In this document: positions 10,501-18,768 of the stretch, piece after piece | Layout of the letters: each line of letters opens with the position of its first letter | How positions within the stretch are numbered: the stretch's first letter is position 1 | Assembly (NCBI RefSeq): GCF_024529955.1 | Contig: NZ_AP024856.1 | Coordinates: forward strand, 153,176 to 217,175 | Length of the DNA: 64,000 bases | Direction: 5' to 3' | DNA from: Photobacterium toruni | Lineage (GTDB): Bacteria > Pseudomonadota > Gammaproteobacteria > Enterobacterales > Vibrionaceae | Translations under genes and position numbers: made by a program | Notes under the pieces: generated by a model | Database searches by the model: none | What the model saw: the letters and a program-made list of their open reading frames with translations, nothing else | Told to the model about the DNA's origin: nothing

Positions 10501-10612
10501 CGTAGGGCGTTTAAACAAAACGGGAACGTTTGATTTAGAAAAAACTAAAGACGTAATAAGCAACTCTAACGGCGCCGTCGGTATCAAACTGTCTATAGCA
10601 GGATTAAAGTAA
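7505..10612 (+). CDS. VasX-like pore-forming T6SS effector
   Basis: The start is chosen at ATG 7505 because of the strong AAGGAG at 7493-7498. The 1035-residue protein opens with the conserved N-terminal region of VasX/BTH_I2691-type effectors: ACPLQAKQIGIIPVRYAID, then LHQHYTLRQLRDGWLYVF. The middle is long and helical. The C-terminal quarter contains hydrophobic segments (VTAIFGLFAASTEMY; VASLAQ-type helices; IVAAWMVSTLFYAGLAYLIF) as expected for a colicin-like membrane-permeabilising domain. Length is close to V. cholerae VasX (about 1085). It is encoded between its likely adaptor and a multi-pass membrane protein that fits an immunity role. Pore formation is inferred by homology. Confidence 0.82.
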   Translation: MSSDAYNAAKIGGSASPSSPAGACPLQAKQIGIIPVRYAIDGVMGEAPSYPLPDGTHWKPPFKLHQHYTLRQLRDGWLYVFSEKLKVLHTYKIEGEIFTAQHEGGTCASCLTYDSDDTIWLSYAHQAWTSRIVTLFSNEEKCRKKWMRLLNISAFKRSMNGPHAGMAKNLESSVADIGSVSQDIINGFSITSTPLEADTSTSEGEFSRTKKAIAAPTYQAALPNANVDNGLFIALEDPLADITDIALKLGTFQAQKEYIFGSDTDKHKLLMSEFTRSIARVPYDPKTAPMALKNKLKDSPLETLKFEAALNEYLRYQFPLSQMQYGSEAYAAYALSSDTVRSATRNTLQNTYSYTPTDKDIEHFKSREKNIGEINWELMSTFLTNKYNDLDKLEGEAAPLIEDLDNALISLGEDALRVGIDIESEQGQSFLNQLFSQLFSLMTAVSKDWKAAQKQSLLALAPYYYSPEFQSVIHTQISNDAVSFSSSSDITNMVSRIGESYGLLVDGRIPDTDDAIKATLVAAKSAFSKASSSAWKGLMDSLFPYHFSGKNGLASGLQLIVARSLVSKENKIQISSDYSTQLAKFNKTLTPFLQQAERQSGQLHSQNTTAMRNALAKTKQQIANHIAQEMPLLITFEKEAMNTAVREKLTASIVGLRSRIGQSMESINGAGTVIGGFAAICNLWNLSVVSKQVASKLNNASSTQEQADVYIELASTISWTLSAFAGVGRDAQVIPNEFIKKSVQAALRTASNIEPQVIIKRFAAAAKVTAIFGLFAASTEMYLTGRQWSQSDDAFERVLLIGKIGALFAQGVVSLAQLAYITSNVAIGSIVAAWMVSTLFYAGLAYLIFSGLYNYFHRDEMQKWLKGSTWGKSPKTQTPEQELMGLENIIWKPKIELTKDSVDIYLPSYLFDDEKQHLDLQIVVQKKSKNINLSYAPPHIIQEEMNKPRKVMIDVSQAKRKKTANGVSYIAVPVTHDEGDTVVIAINYDRAWTHNCQSYVGRLNKTGTFDLEKTKDVISNSNGAVGIKLSIAGLK

Positions 10613-11304
10613 TGGAAACACTCGATAAAGAACAACAATTTGAACGCCTCTATGCCACTCATCCTGTCTACGAATGGGAGCTAATTGTTAATCCAATATC
10701 TTTTCGAACTAAGATGGTATACGTCATGCTTTTAGGATCTCTAGGCGTTGGTATGATATTTTTCCTTTTAGGATTCAGCTGGTTATCTTTGGTTCCTGTT
10801 GTTGTAGGTTCTTTTTTAACCCCGTGGTTTCGCTATTTAGTAAATTCAGACAAGCGCCACTATTATGCAATAAATCAGTACGGGATATACTCAACAGAAG
10901 AACAAATCATTCCAGAAATTGCTTACACCATTGTAAGACGCTCGGCATGGGTTGGCTGCGCTATTTGTGTGTTTGCAGCAATATTCATTGGACCGATGGC
11001 ATTTGTGGGGGCTGGCGGCGCAGCATTGATGTCATTTACGATGACAAACTTTCGTTCTGTACCATATAAGAATCAGTGTTTGTTTGATGGTTACGCTAAA
11101 TTAGACAATATTGATGGAATTGTATACGAATTATTTACAGCGAATTACCATTATGGATTTGATTTAATGATTCCAGAAAGTAAATTAACGTCAATTATTG
11201 ATGTCATCAAACAATATAACGACACCTTTGAAGAAGAGTTCGTTGATTTATATAAAGATGCTAAATTCCACGCTCGGCCTGTTATTCTGGAAATAGTGCG
11301 TTAA
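10612..11304 (+). CDS. Membrane immunity protein for the VasX-like effector (TsiV2-like)
   Basis: A 230-residue protein starting in a TAATG overlap with the effector stop. It has two pairs of hydrophobic helices (YVMLLGSLGVGMIFFLLGFSWL.. at ~35-75 and VGCAICVFAAIFIGPMAFVG at ~115-145) and a soluble C-terminal part. Inner-membrane immunity proteins of pore-forming T6SS effectors sit at this position and block the pore in the producer. The function is inferred from topology and context; no catalytic motif is seen. Confidence 0.72.
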   Translation: METLDKEQQFERLYATHPVYEWELIVNPISFRTKMVYVMLLGSLGVGMIFFLLGFSWLSLVPVVVGSFLTPWFRYLVNSDKRHYYAINQYGIYSTEEQIIPEIAYTIVRRSAWVGCAICVFAAIFIGPMAFVGAGGAALMSFTMTNFRSVPYKNQCLFDGYAKLDNIDGIVYELFTANYHYGFDLMIPESKLTSIIDVIKQYNDTFEEEFVDLYKDAKFHARPVILEIVR

Positions 11305-11326
11305 AAGAGTTCATACAAAGATCAAT

Positions 11327-11356
11327 AACCGCTTGTTATTTATGAGCGGTTTTTAT
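11327..11356 (+). terminator. Rho-independent terminator of the T6SS cluster
   Basis: AACCGCT (11327-11333) pairs with AGCGGTT (11345-11351) around an 11-base loop, followed by TTTATT. It lies 22 bases after the immunity gene stop. Confidence 0.75.
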
Positions 11357-11530
11357 TGGGTTCTGTCGCTCGATAGAGAAAGAAAGTGACGATGTAAGCT
11401 TAATTAACATTATTTCGATAAGGTAATGGATTTCATCAGCCACCAATACCCTTCTAATATCATTCTTCAAGCCTTTCGTTATTACTAATTTTGCCATTAA
11501 CGATAACATATCGACGAACTTCACCACCAC

Positions 11531-11742
11531 TTTTACATAACATCTGTTATGACTACCAAATTTATAAGTTAATGAATAATCGTATTTTTTGTAATTAATC
11601 TGCAAATTAAATCCAAAGTGATAATTTAGAATCTAGTAACATCATTAACAAAATAACAACGTCATATTGAGGCTTATTTAAGGTGACTTTCTTAGAGAAA
11701 ATGAGCTGTTTCAAAGGAAATTATCACGAACACTGATCACGA
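11531..11742. repeat. Long direct repeat, copy 2
   Basis: Matches 412-624 in the same orientation at about 94 percent by eye. No ORF of its own is supported. Just downstream the two copies diverge: copy 1 leads to the HNH toxin gene, copy 2 to a small regulator-like gene. This suggests a shared upstream or recombination region for swapping cassettes. Confidence 0.85.
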
Positions 11743-11843
11743 TACTTTGTTCACATAATGTCTGATTATGTTTAATGGTGTATATATCCTAAAATCAATG
11801 CAACCTCTTGTATTTAGGGGTTTTATCATTGAAGTATCGCGAA

Positions 11844-12197
11844 ATGAGTAAGAATTACATTTTTCGAGAATTAGAGTGCCAAATGACTAAGGAAGAGGTT
11901 GCTGAACTGTGTTTTAAATCTGTGAGAACTGTCACAGGTTGGGATGAGGGAAAACCAATTCCGCCTGAGTGTAAAAGGCTCATGAGAATGGCTAAAGGTC
12001 GGGAACTAAGCATTAGTGAAGATTGAAACCAGTTCAAAATGTTGTATGACCGGATGGAGCTGCCTACGGGTCAAGTCGTTAGGCCACAACAGGTTTTAGC
12101 AGGGATTGCACTGTTAGGTATTCAATCCGAGTTAGAGGTAAAGACTTCGACACACCTTCTTGGAATAGCTAGAGCGATAGCTAACATAAAGAAATAG
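11844..12197 (+). pseudogene. Small phage-type regulator (DUF3653-like) broken by an in-frame TGA
   Basis: ATG 11844 opens 60 codons ending at TGA 12024-12026, with a helix-turn-helix-like segment MTKEEVAELCFKSVRTVTGW. The same frame continues without interruption for another 57 codons to TAG 12195-12197, including DRMELPTGQVVRPQQVLAGI and THLLGIARAIANIKK, which read as normal protein. A TGG to TGA change (Trp to stop) would explain this. Related phage/satellite regulators are about 110-120 residues, as the fused frame would be. A separate restart at ATG 12039 could give a 52-residue fragment. The family name is tentative. Confidence 0.6.
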
Positions 12198-12355
12198 TAT
12201 TAGAAAAGTATGGTTCTTTTAGACTGAGTTTTTATATTCATTACTACTATTTAACTAAAGGTAACGCAGGCTGTTAAGGTAACTGCGATTGGAACAAAGA
12301 AGTACCTTGTTTGTTGAATGAACCAGTCCTCCTTTTTGGTCATATCAAGGAGAAA

Positions 12356-12392
12356 GAAGCCGAGCCCCGTTATTGGGCTCGGCTTCAATTTT
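12356..12392. terminator. Strong bidirectional terminator
   Basis: GAAGCCGAGCCC (12356-12367) pairs perfectly with GGGCTCGGCTTC (12375-12386) around a 7-base loop. On the minus strand it is followed by TTTCTCC and lies 22 bases after the TIR gene stop, so it ends that operon. On the plus strand it is followed by AATTTT. Confidence 0.85.
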
Positions 12393-12413
12393 AAAGAAAG
12401 TTAAAAATTTTAA

Positions 12414-14879
12414 CTACAAGTTGCGTCTTGAAAGGTCTATCAAAGCTTCATTAAACTTTATGCGACTGTCTTCAGGGTAGCGACCTAAATCTGCTCTTAC
12501 GAATGCCAAGGCTTGGTCTTCATTACCAGAAAAGGCTGCCTCTAAAGCTAAATAGCGATTCAATGTTCTTGGTGACAGTTGGCTATCTCGTAGCTTCTGA
12601 AGTTCTGATACAGCTTCTTTAAACTCATACTTATCAGAGAATATCAATGCAATGTCACAATAGCCTAACAATGGATAGTGGTTATTTGGATAACGAGCTA
12701 CACAGTCTTTTATCAAATCTAAACTGCGGCTCTTGTTTTGTTTGATTTTTGCATGGAACAGTGCGTCAGCAATATCCGCCATTTCAATGGATTGTTCTGA
12801 ATTAATAGAACGCAAATTATCGATTAGTTCCTGCAATTTTCTTTCATGTACGATTGCATCTTCTGAATTAATTAGGCTGTTGAAATAAGCTTGTGTATGA
12901 AATTGATTACCACGTTCTTTTTCATAGTTCTCTTTGGCATATTTTAGCGCCTTTCCATACTCACCAAGTTGAACGTAGACTTGAACGATTTCTCTTTTAG
13001 TACGAGAACTTACGTATCGATTTTCTTTGATAGGGTTGAAACGGCTTAGTGCCTCATCATAACGACCTTGGAGGCGATAGAAAAAGCCAAGAAGAAAAGA
13101 ATGCTCATCGCCTTTAATAAGCTGAACTTCTCTCATGAACCTCTCATCCTTAGTCTTAGCAAGGGCTAAACAAAGGTAATACCGTATATCTTGTAGAGAT
13201 GATTCATCGATATTATCTTGCTTAGCTAAAATTATATCGGCCAACTCGATTATACGTTTGAGACTACCTCTGTTGTGATACAGATCTTTCATGCAACGAA
13301 GATAGTGGGTTGGAATCATAAAGCGCTCGTCGACTTGAATTCCTTGTTTTAAAGATTCTTTGATAGCGAAAATTGTTTCGGAGGAATCTAATTCGAACAA
13401 ATCATCGTCTGTTACCGTAGCGGCAACTTTTTCTGAAACTAACTTTTGAAGTCTTTGGTCCAACGTGATTCTATTTCTAGCAATGTAATCTCTTACAATA
13501 TCGTTAACACGAACAATTTCATTATCTAATCCGATTAACTCTACGATATGTTGGCTAGCAAGATCTTCAAGAATAGGGTAGTAAGTTTCTTCGTCAACTA
13601 TAGAAAAGACGAATTCTGTCGATATGATTTCAAACCTAGACAGCATCCGAATAAAGTTTGAAGTTTTCTCACAGTCCTCATGTTTAGCAAGTAAGACTGA
13701 AGCTTTGTCTGAGTTATATTGAGCGAGCGTACCAATTTTATCTTCAAACTTGATTTGTGAATCATTCACTAACATATCTGCCGCGTACTTAACTTGATCA
13801 GGGTAGCCAGAAAGTACATTGCAAACATCTTGGAACTGGTCTTTCGTGATATCTAATTCATAGTGTTGGCAAAGTTTACTAAAGTAATTGGTCCTATCTG
13901 AAACGCTAAGCTCTGATAGTTCGAGGAAAAAAAACAGGTCGCTTCTAGGTTGGTTTTTAAAAATCACCTTGTATTTTGATGCTATACAAAAGACAGGCTG
14001 TTTTTTTCCTTTGTATTCAAGTATAGCTTTTTTAAACCAATCGCTTATCTCTTTCTTGTAATTCGCAATAGCTCCCGAATCAACAATATAGAATATCTCG
14101 CGAGCATCATGAGCTGCATCCATAAATTTATGAATTATTGCAATTTTATCGTCTAATGATTTATCAGTCATGTTAAGGAGGTCTGACCCAAAGTCTACTA
14201 GACCAAAATCATTCAGCTTTAAAATAAACTCTTCAATAGACGCATCTCTGTCAATAGCAATGGAAGCGGGCTTGAAAGGGTCTTGAGTAACATCTGTTTT
14301 CTTTAATACATAGTGAAGCAAGGTTCTTCGCCCCACGCCTGGGAAGCCAGAACAAAAAATAGCGAGAGGTTTATCTTTAAAAAAATCAAGAAGGCGGCCT
14401 TCAAAGTGGTCGGTTTCAGTATTTCGACCAGCAAAAAAATTGTCACGCAACTTAAACTTAGGATGTTTTTTCCAACAGATCTCTCGAAGTTTCGTGTGAA
14501 TTCTGCGAGCTGCAACTGGTGCTCTAGTGATTGGCTTCATGTTGTATGTGCGCAACCAATCTGGGATCCTAGGATCGTCAAATTTTATCGAGCTATCAAT
14601 AATGATTGGATAAACCTTAGACAGGGCTTGAGTATCCAAGCGTTGTTTCGCTTCGGATATTTCAGTTTTCACCCATTCAGAGTTTAGAGAGTGTTCTGAG
14701 ATAAAGAGTACGAACAGTTCGGCCTTATCTAGACCTAATAGAATCTCATCTAAAGAACGCTCACCTTCTTCAAACGTATATTCGTCATAGACAATTTGAT
14801 CTTTATCGAGCCAATTCGCAACATTGCGAACATAGCTAGCTTTATCTTTACTCGAATGAGACAGAAATGCTTTTATCAT
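12414..14879 (-). CDS. TIR - STAND NTPase - TPR protein, probable anti-phage sensor/effector
   Basis: An 821-residue protein with three parts. Residues 1-135 are a TIR domain: KAFLSHSSKDK, a central LFVLFISEHSLNSEWVKTE with E73 in the position of the NADase catalytic Glu. Residues ~170-480 are a STAND/AAA-like NTPase with Walker A GFPGVGRRTLL near 181 and a hydrophobic strand IFYIVDSG as a Walker B candidate. Residues ~520-821 are helical TPR-like repeats (FLLGFFYRLQGRYDEALSRF, YVQLGEYGKALKYAKENYE). NLR-like proteins of this layout sense phage components through the repeats and kill the cell by depleting NAD. It follows a 157-residue gene by 13 bases. The defence role is inferred. Confidence 0.8.
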   Translation of the reverse strand: MIKAFLSHSSKDKASYVRNVANWLDKDQIVYDEYTFEEGERSLDEILLGLDKAELFVLFISEHSLNSEWVKTEISEAKQRLDTQALSKVYPIIIDSSIKFDDPRIPDWLRTYNMKPITRAPVAARRIHTKLREICWKKHPKFKLRDNFFAGRNTETDHFEGRLLDFFKDKPLAIFCSGFPGVGRRTLLHYVLKKTDVTQDPFKPASIAIDRDASIEEFILKLNDFGLVDFGSDLLNMTDKSLDDKIAIIHKFMDAAHDAREIFYIVDSGAIANYKKEISDWFKKAILEYKGKKQPVFCIASKYKVIFKNQPRSDLFFFLELSELSVSDRTNYFSKLCQHYELDITKDQFQDVCNVLSGYPDQVKYAADMLVNDSQIKFEDKIGTLAQYNSDKASVLLAKHEDCEKTSNFIRMLSRFEIISTEFVFSIVDEETYYPILEDLASQHIVELIGLDNEIVRVNDIVRDYIARNRITLDQRLQKLVSEKVAATVTDDDLFELDSSETIFAIKESLKQGIQVDERFMIPTHYLRCMKDLYHNRGSLKRIIELADIILAKQDNIDESSLQDIRYYLCLALAKTKDERFMREVQLIKGDEHSFLLGFFYRLQGRYDEALSRFNPIKENRYVSSRTKREIVQVYVQLGEYGKALKYAKENYEKERGNQFHTQAYFNSLINSEDAIVHERKLQELIDNLRSINSEQSIEMADIADALFHAKIKQNKSRSLDLIKDCVARYPNNHYPLLGYCDIALIFSDKYEFKEAVSELQKLRDSQLSPRTLNRYLALEAAFSGNEDQALAFVRADLGRYPEDSRIKFNEALIDLSRRNL

Positions 14880-14892
14880 TTATTCACCTATT

Positions 14893-15366
14893 TCAAACTG
14901 TAATAATATCGCTTAAGTCTTCAACATCCGCTAAGTCGGCCAACATCTTACTGTAGGTAATTAGCTCACCCTGAAGTACTTGGAGCTCATCTCTAAAACA
15001 AGCCTTCTCTGCATCCGTCAGGTTTTCATTAGCAGAGGTGATGGAATGCCATTTGGATGTGAAAGGTCTAACGATCTGATTTAATACTATGACGGCAATT
15101 TTAGTGAACTGAATGCAATGTCTACCGTTAGACTTGATCACATCCCTAGTGATTGGGAACAATTGATAGACACTATCTAGAGCTGCTTTTTCACTACCAG
15201 AGTCATCATTGATAGGTTGAGTTGTAACACGTGTAATCAACTCAATGTAAAGATCCCATGCTGCTGCCTTATCTTCATCTTGTGGTTTCCATTCCATCTC
15301 CAAAAAGGGAGCTTTGATTTTCAAAGACGTCATATCCCAATTTTCAAGCCATTTTGAAAGCTTCAT
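14893..15366 (-). CDS. Unidentified partner of the TIR-STAND protein (157 aa)
   Basis: I do not recognise a family. The product is a mainly helical, acidic soluble protein with no membrane segment. It has a Trp-rich start (KLSKWLENWDM) and a long C-terminal helix ending LADLADVEDLSDIITV. It is the first gene of a two-gene operon, 13 bases before the TIR-STAND gene, so the two proteins are likely co-produced. It might be a regulator, sensor subunit or inhibitor of the TIR protein. A conserved accessory subunit is the simplest reading. Confidence 0.6.
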   Translation of the reverse strand: MKLSKWLENWDMTSLKIKAPFLEMEWKPQDEDKAAAWDLYIELITRVTTQPINDDSGSEKAALDSVYQLFPITRDVIKSNGRHCIQFTKIAVIVLNQIVRPFTSKWHSITSANENLTDAEKACFRDELQVLQGELITYSKMLADLADVEDLSDIITV

Positions 15367-15563
15367 TGTGCCGACCTAAACCTTGTTTTTCATATAGTTA
15401 AAGTTGAATATTACATCCATAAATTTAAAGAACAACATATCAATTCGTTAATTGCTGATATAAATCCCATGTTTGTTAAATGCAGTAGATAGGATGTATA
15501 GATATAACTGTATTTGTTATTAGGTAGTAGTTCATCACAGGCTGATAGCTAGGTCGAATTTAC

Positions 15564-15583
15564 CCCCGTGATACAACACGGGG
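15564..15583. other. GC-rich hairpin upstream of the TIR operon
   Basis: CCCCGTG (15564-15570) and CACGGGG (15577-15583) form a perfect 7-bp stem with a 6-base loop in otherwise AT-rich DNA. There is no T tract in either direction, so it is not an obvious terminator. It could be an operator or a structured element in the TIR operon leader. Confidence 0.4.
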
Positions 15584-15688
15584 ATTAACGACGAACAGCA
15601 TTCGAAGAATGGATAACTTCTAGTAGGGCAAAACACCATTAACAGGATGTGAATGAGTAAAAAGTCTACCCAACAATGGGGCAGAAAT

Positions 15689-15838
15689 GAGTTTCAAACT
15701 TTGTTGTCACACTTTTCCTAGATAGCTATGTTGATAAAACCTAAGTTTCGATCTTTATTGTTACAATTGGATTCTGACACCCATAATAGAAACGAGCTTC
15801 GGAAGAAGAAAAGTTTCAATCTTTAATGTACACCCACA
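15689..15838 (-). mobile_element. Tn7-like transposon end with three TnsB-type sites (body to the left)
   Basis: Read on the minus strand from 15838, the sequence begins TGTGGGTG and carries three 20-bp sites of the form ACAnnAAAG-N4-AAACT: 15811-15830, 15743-15762 and 15689-15708. The Tn7 ends start TGTGGGCG and carry TnsB sites GACAATAAAG-N4-AAACT. A spread of three sites over about 150 bp is what the Tn7 left end has. The element body would extend towards lower coordinates, that is over the TIR-STAND operon. No tns genes are in the window. Assignment by motif and spacing only. Confidence 0.6.
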
Positions 15839-15862
15839 ACTACGGCAATAGCTTGCCGTAGT
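15839..15862. terminator. Perfect hairpin after the CoiA-like gene
   Basis: ACTACGGCAA and TTGCCGTAGT form a 10-bp stem with loop TAGC, directly between the gene's stop at 15874 and the transposon terminus at 15838. The T tract on the minus strand is missing, so termination would be weak. It may be a partly duplicated target structure. Confidence 0.45.
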
Positions 15863-15873
15863 AAATTTGATCG

Positions 15874-18645
15874 TCATTGGTCATTAATTGTTGAAGCGTA
15901 AAGTTCGCTAATCGCACTCAACTTTGACTCTAATATCAACTTAGTTGAGTTACTTAAATACTCTTCATTAAGGATATTGATATTACGTTTTAGCTGCCCG
16001 TAAGTGCCATTCAAGTTTAATTTAACGCCTTTATTAGTAACATAAACAGAGCAATAACGACGTATATCACGCTCCTGATACCTAATTTGCGTTAAAACTG
16101 AAGCATTGTGATCACGTTGCTCTCTATTAGCATTCTTGTCGCCATTTTTGCCTCGCACATTCTCCTTTTGCGACCATGATGGTGATAATAATGACTCCGC
16201 CTGCCTGCAAAGAGAGTGCCACCTAGACCGTTTTAACCTTTCATCTAGTGCTTGAAACCCATAGTGTTTAACGTAACTAAGTAGTGATTCTCGCTCTAAT
16301 TGAATGGCGTGAAGATCTGTTACATTCTTCTCTCTCTTCCTTATTGCAGCATTAAGTAACTCTAATTTATCGGTTAATGCATCAAACTCGGATGCAAGTT
16401 TCAGATCAGCGTCAGATTTAAACACTCCAAATATCGACCAGTATTCATCAACCAACTGCTTACAAGAGTTTTTATCTGTGTAATTGAGATACGATACATC
16501 GCTATCGATAGAGCTATCAGAGCTATCAAGATATTCATTAATCTTTCTCGATATTATTATCGCTTCTTCGTTATGTAAGAGCGCAAGATCAAACCGTTGC
16601 ATCACGTTACCAGGTGAGAGTTCAAGACTTTTCAGAACAAGGTAGAGTTCGTGAAGTCGCTTTAAAGAAGTTAAAAACTCTTCTTTTTGAGTATTAATCC
16701 TCTTCAATCTTTCTTCATGCCAAAGCTTTTCTTGAAATAAGCGGTTCTCCTTAGCGACGAGTTTAGTCGTAATATCTGCATGATAATTTTTTGCTTTGTT
16801 AAGCGATTTTTGAAGCCGTTCAACTGTTCGTTTTTCTGCGGTATATCGAACATCAGAGAGTCGGCCTTTCGCTCGGTCTAACTCAGGATCCAAACTGCGT
16901 AATAAGGTTAGTGCTTGAGTTATTTCACCTTGGTTCATTTGCTCAATATCATCTTTTGACATGTAACTTAGTGGCTTAATACGAGATGAAAAACTTTGAA
17001 GCAATGAACGGACTTTTCTAATATCAGTCGTAAGGTAATGACGAAAAGAGCGTGTAATAGCCTTGTCTATCTTTTGGTTCAAATGGGCAACAATAGCTGA
17101 TGTTCTACTACTTACTAATGCGAAATCCAGATCAGACCTCAACTCATTAGTCTTGCTTATATGCTCCTGTGATAGATACTCAAAACAGCCAACACGACGT
17201 TCCAGCTTACGCAACGTCAACAAAGCATGTGAGGTCTTTACCCTTTGTTGCTTGAGTTGATTTAAGCCCTCTATCCCTGTGTTGAGTTCAGTGTAAAACT
17301 CCCCCATAGAAATAAATTGAGAGGTGATCTTTAAATTAGGGATGCAATTACCCAGTCGTTTGAGGTTATCAAAATCAACTTGCTTAAACTTTCTTAATGG
17401 TACGACCGTAAGGTTGCGGCGAAGATCTCTTGCCGTAAGTAAGTTGGCCGCAGCCTTAGAACGGGAGTAGCTAGCGTTTTTTCCAGCCCTTGAGCAATAG
17501 CTTTGCAGCCGTAAAGATAGGGTATTAACTCGATTTTGAGTGTGATTATTTTGAAATTCAAAGTTAACTAGATTGTCTCTAACAGCTTTAAGCGCAGTCA
17601 GAATAGAACTAGGGATATCTGTGTAGCTAAGATGAGCTTTACAGTAACGATAAGCCTTTCTAAGTCGTACTAAGTGGTAAGCGACGTCATTTCTATAATT
17701 CATCAAGTTTGGCTTTGTATCTACAGCAAAAGGCAGTCGCTCATTTGGAGAGAGTGACATTTCTGAAATAGAGACTTCCTTTGATAAAAACTCAACGTCA
17801 AATTCGTTATCACTTAATTTATTGATAACAGGGTACTTAGCTAAAACGGTCAGTTCGCCATTCTTGTTTGTTGCCGTTAACTGTTTTTCACCGAAGTAAA
17901 ATACGTTGTTGGCGGCTCTATGCTGCTCTTTAATAGCGAGATATGAATTATTAGAGCCGAACATAATGTAATCTTCAACAGCAGCACTATTAATTCCATT
18001 ATCTACAGGGAATAGCCATAATAGGTTAATACCCTGTTTTCTAAAGAAAGCCTCACGGCTATAGGCAACATAAGTCGTAATCCAGCTACGATAGAACTCT
18101 ACTGCCCATTTGTTAGCTTGTTGGTCCTCAAAGTAAATATCCGGCTTTCTGCGTGTGTTAACTTCATCATCATTAGAAAATATGAAATGGCTATTGATAA
18201 TACTTTGAGATAAGACAGACTTACTACGCTCTAACTCAGAGATAACATCGTACTTACTATTAGTTCGCCACTCATTCTCTTTGTCAGAACAATAACTCTT
18301 ATACAGATCATTACCGGCACCCGTATAGAAAGGGCAAGAGCTAATCTTTTCAATATTACTGTCTTTAGCGTGCTTGTTGTGACAAAAAGCGTAAGTAAAT
18401 TGTTCTTTACTGTCTTTTTCTCCAGTATTTCTTCTGCCATAAAGCGGGGAGTTGCAGAAAGAACAGCGTAGATAATGCTCATCGTGATCATGTTTTGCTT
18501 TGTTGATGTTAGCTAGGATTTCCTGATACTTAACATCAGTTGGCTTGAATGGGTTTTCTAGCAGTCGCCCAACAGTTGTTACTTTTTTGGGGTTACCATA
18601 AAACACCTCCCACAATGGCCGGCTAACTACATTAATCACTGACAC
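15874..18645 (-). CDS. CoiA-like nuclease fused to a long coiled coil
   Basis: A 923-residue protein. The N-terminus resembles CoiA-type proteins: a Cys-rich knuckle (C61-x2-C64, C88, C104) followed by a PD-(D/E)XK-like nuclease core with KPDI (D169), then WAVEFYRS (E183) and REAFFRKQGINLLWLF, the characteristic strand after the active site. The usual Lys/Gln after E-x-x is altered (EFY), so activity is uncertain. Residues ~300-920 are almost entirely helical with many heptad-like stretches, an SMC/Rad50-like architecture without Walker motifs. It is a single gene with its own hairpin, flanked on both sides by Tn7-like termini. A DNA-targeting defence protein is a reasonable guess. Confidence 0.65.
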   Translation of the reverse strand: MSVINVVSRPLWEVFYGNPKKVTTVGRLLENPFKPTDVKYQEILANINKAKHDHDEHYLRCSFCNSPLYGRRNTGEKDSKEQFTYAFCHNKHAKDSNIEKISSCPFYTGAGNDLYKSYCSDKENEWRTNSKYDVISELERSKSVLSQSIINSHFIFSNDDEVNTRRKPDIYFEDQQANKWAVEFYRSWITTYVAYSREAFFRKQGINLLWLFPVDNGINSAAVEDYIMFGSNNSYLAIKEQHRAANNVFYFGEKQLTATNKNGELTVLAKYPVINKLSDNEFDVEFLSKEVSISEMSLSPNERLPFAVDTKPNLMNYRNDVAYHLVRLRKAYRYCKAHLSYTDIPSSILTALKAVRDNLVNFEFQNNHTQNRVNTLSLRLQSYCSRAGKNASYSRSKAAANLLTARDLRRNLTVVPLRKFKQVDFDNLKRLGNCIPNLKITSQFISMGEFYTELNTGIEGLNQLKQQRVKTSHALLTLRKLERRVGCFEYLSQEHISKTNELRSDLDFALVSSRTSAIVAHLNQKIDKAITRSFRHYLTTDIRKVRSLLQSFSSRIKPLSYMSKDDIEQMNQGEITQALTLLRSLDPELDRAKGRLSDVRYTAEKRTVERLQKSLNKAKNYHADITTKLVAKENRLFQEKLWHEERLKRINTQKEEFLTSLKRLHELYLVLKSLELSPGNVMQRFDLALLHNEEAIIISRKINEYLDSSDSSIDSDVSYLNYTDKNSCKQLVDEYWSIFGVFKSDADLKLASEFDALTDKLELLNAAIRKREKNVTDLHAIQLERESLLSYVKHYGFQALDERLKRSRWHSLCRQAESLLSPSWSQKENVRGKNGDKNANREQRDHNASVLTQIRYQERDIRRYCSVYVTNKGVKLNLNGTYGQLKRNINILNEEYLSNSTKLILESKLSAISELYASTINDQ

Positions 18646-18768
18646 CGTTTCTCTCCTAAACTAGCTTGCATTGCATCTACACACATACAACGAGAACAGC
18701 ATTTTATTCCTTCGCCAGCAAAAAAGTAATAGATAGCGAGATAAATTGAGTTTTAAAAAAGGTATTTG

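Noticed and set aside
15689..15830. Three spaced GTTTCnAnCTTT repeats looked like a degenerate CRISPR array (ATTGAAAC-like ends).
   Set aside because: Spacing is irregular (54 and 68 bases), the repeats are only ~20 bp, and sequence plus the TGTGGG terminus fit Tn7-type TnsB sites far better. No cas genes.
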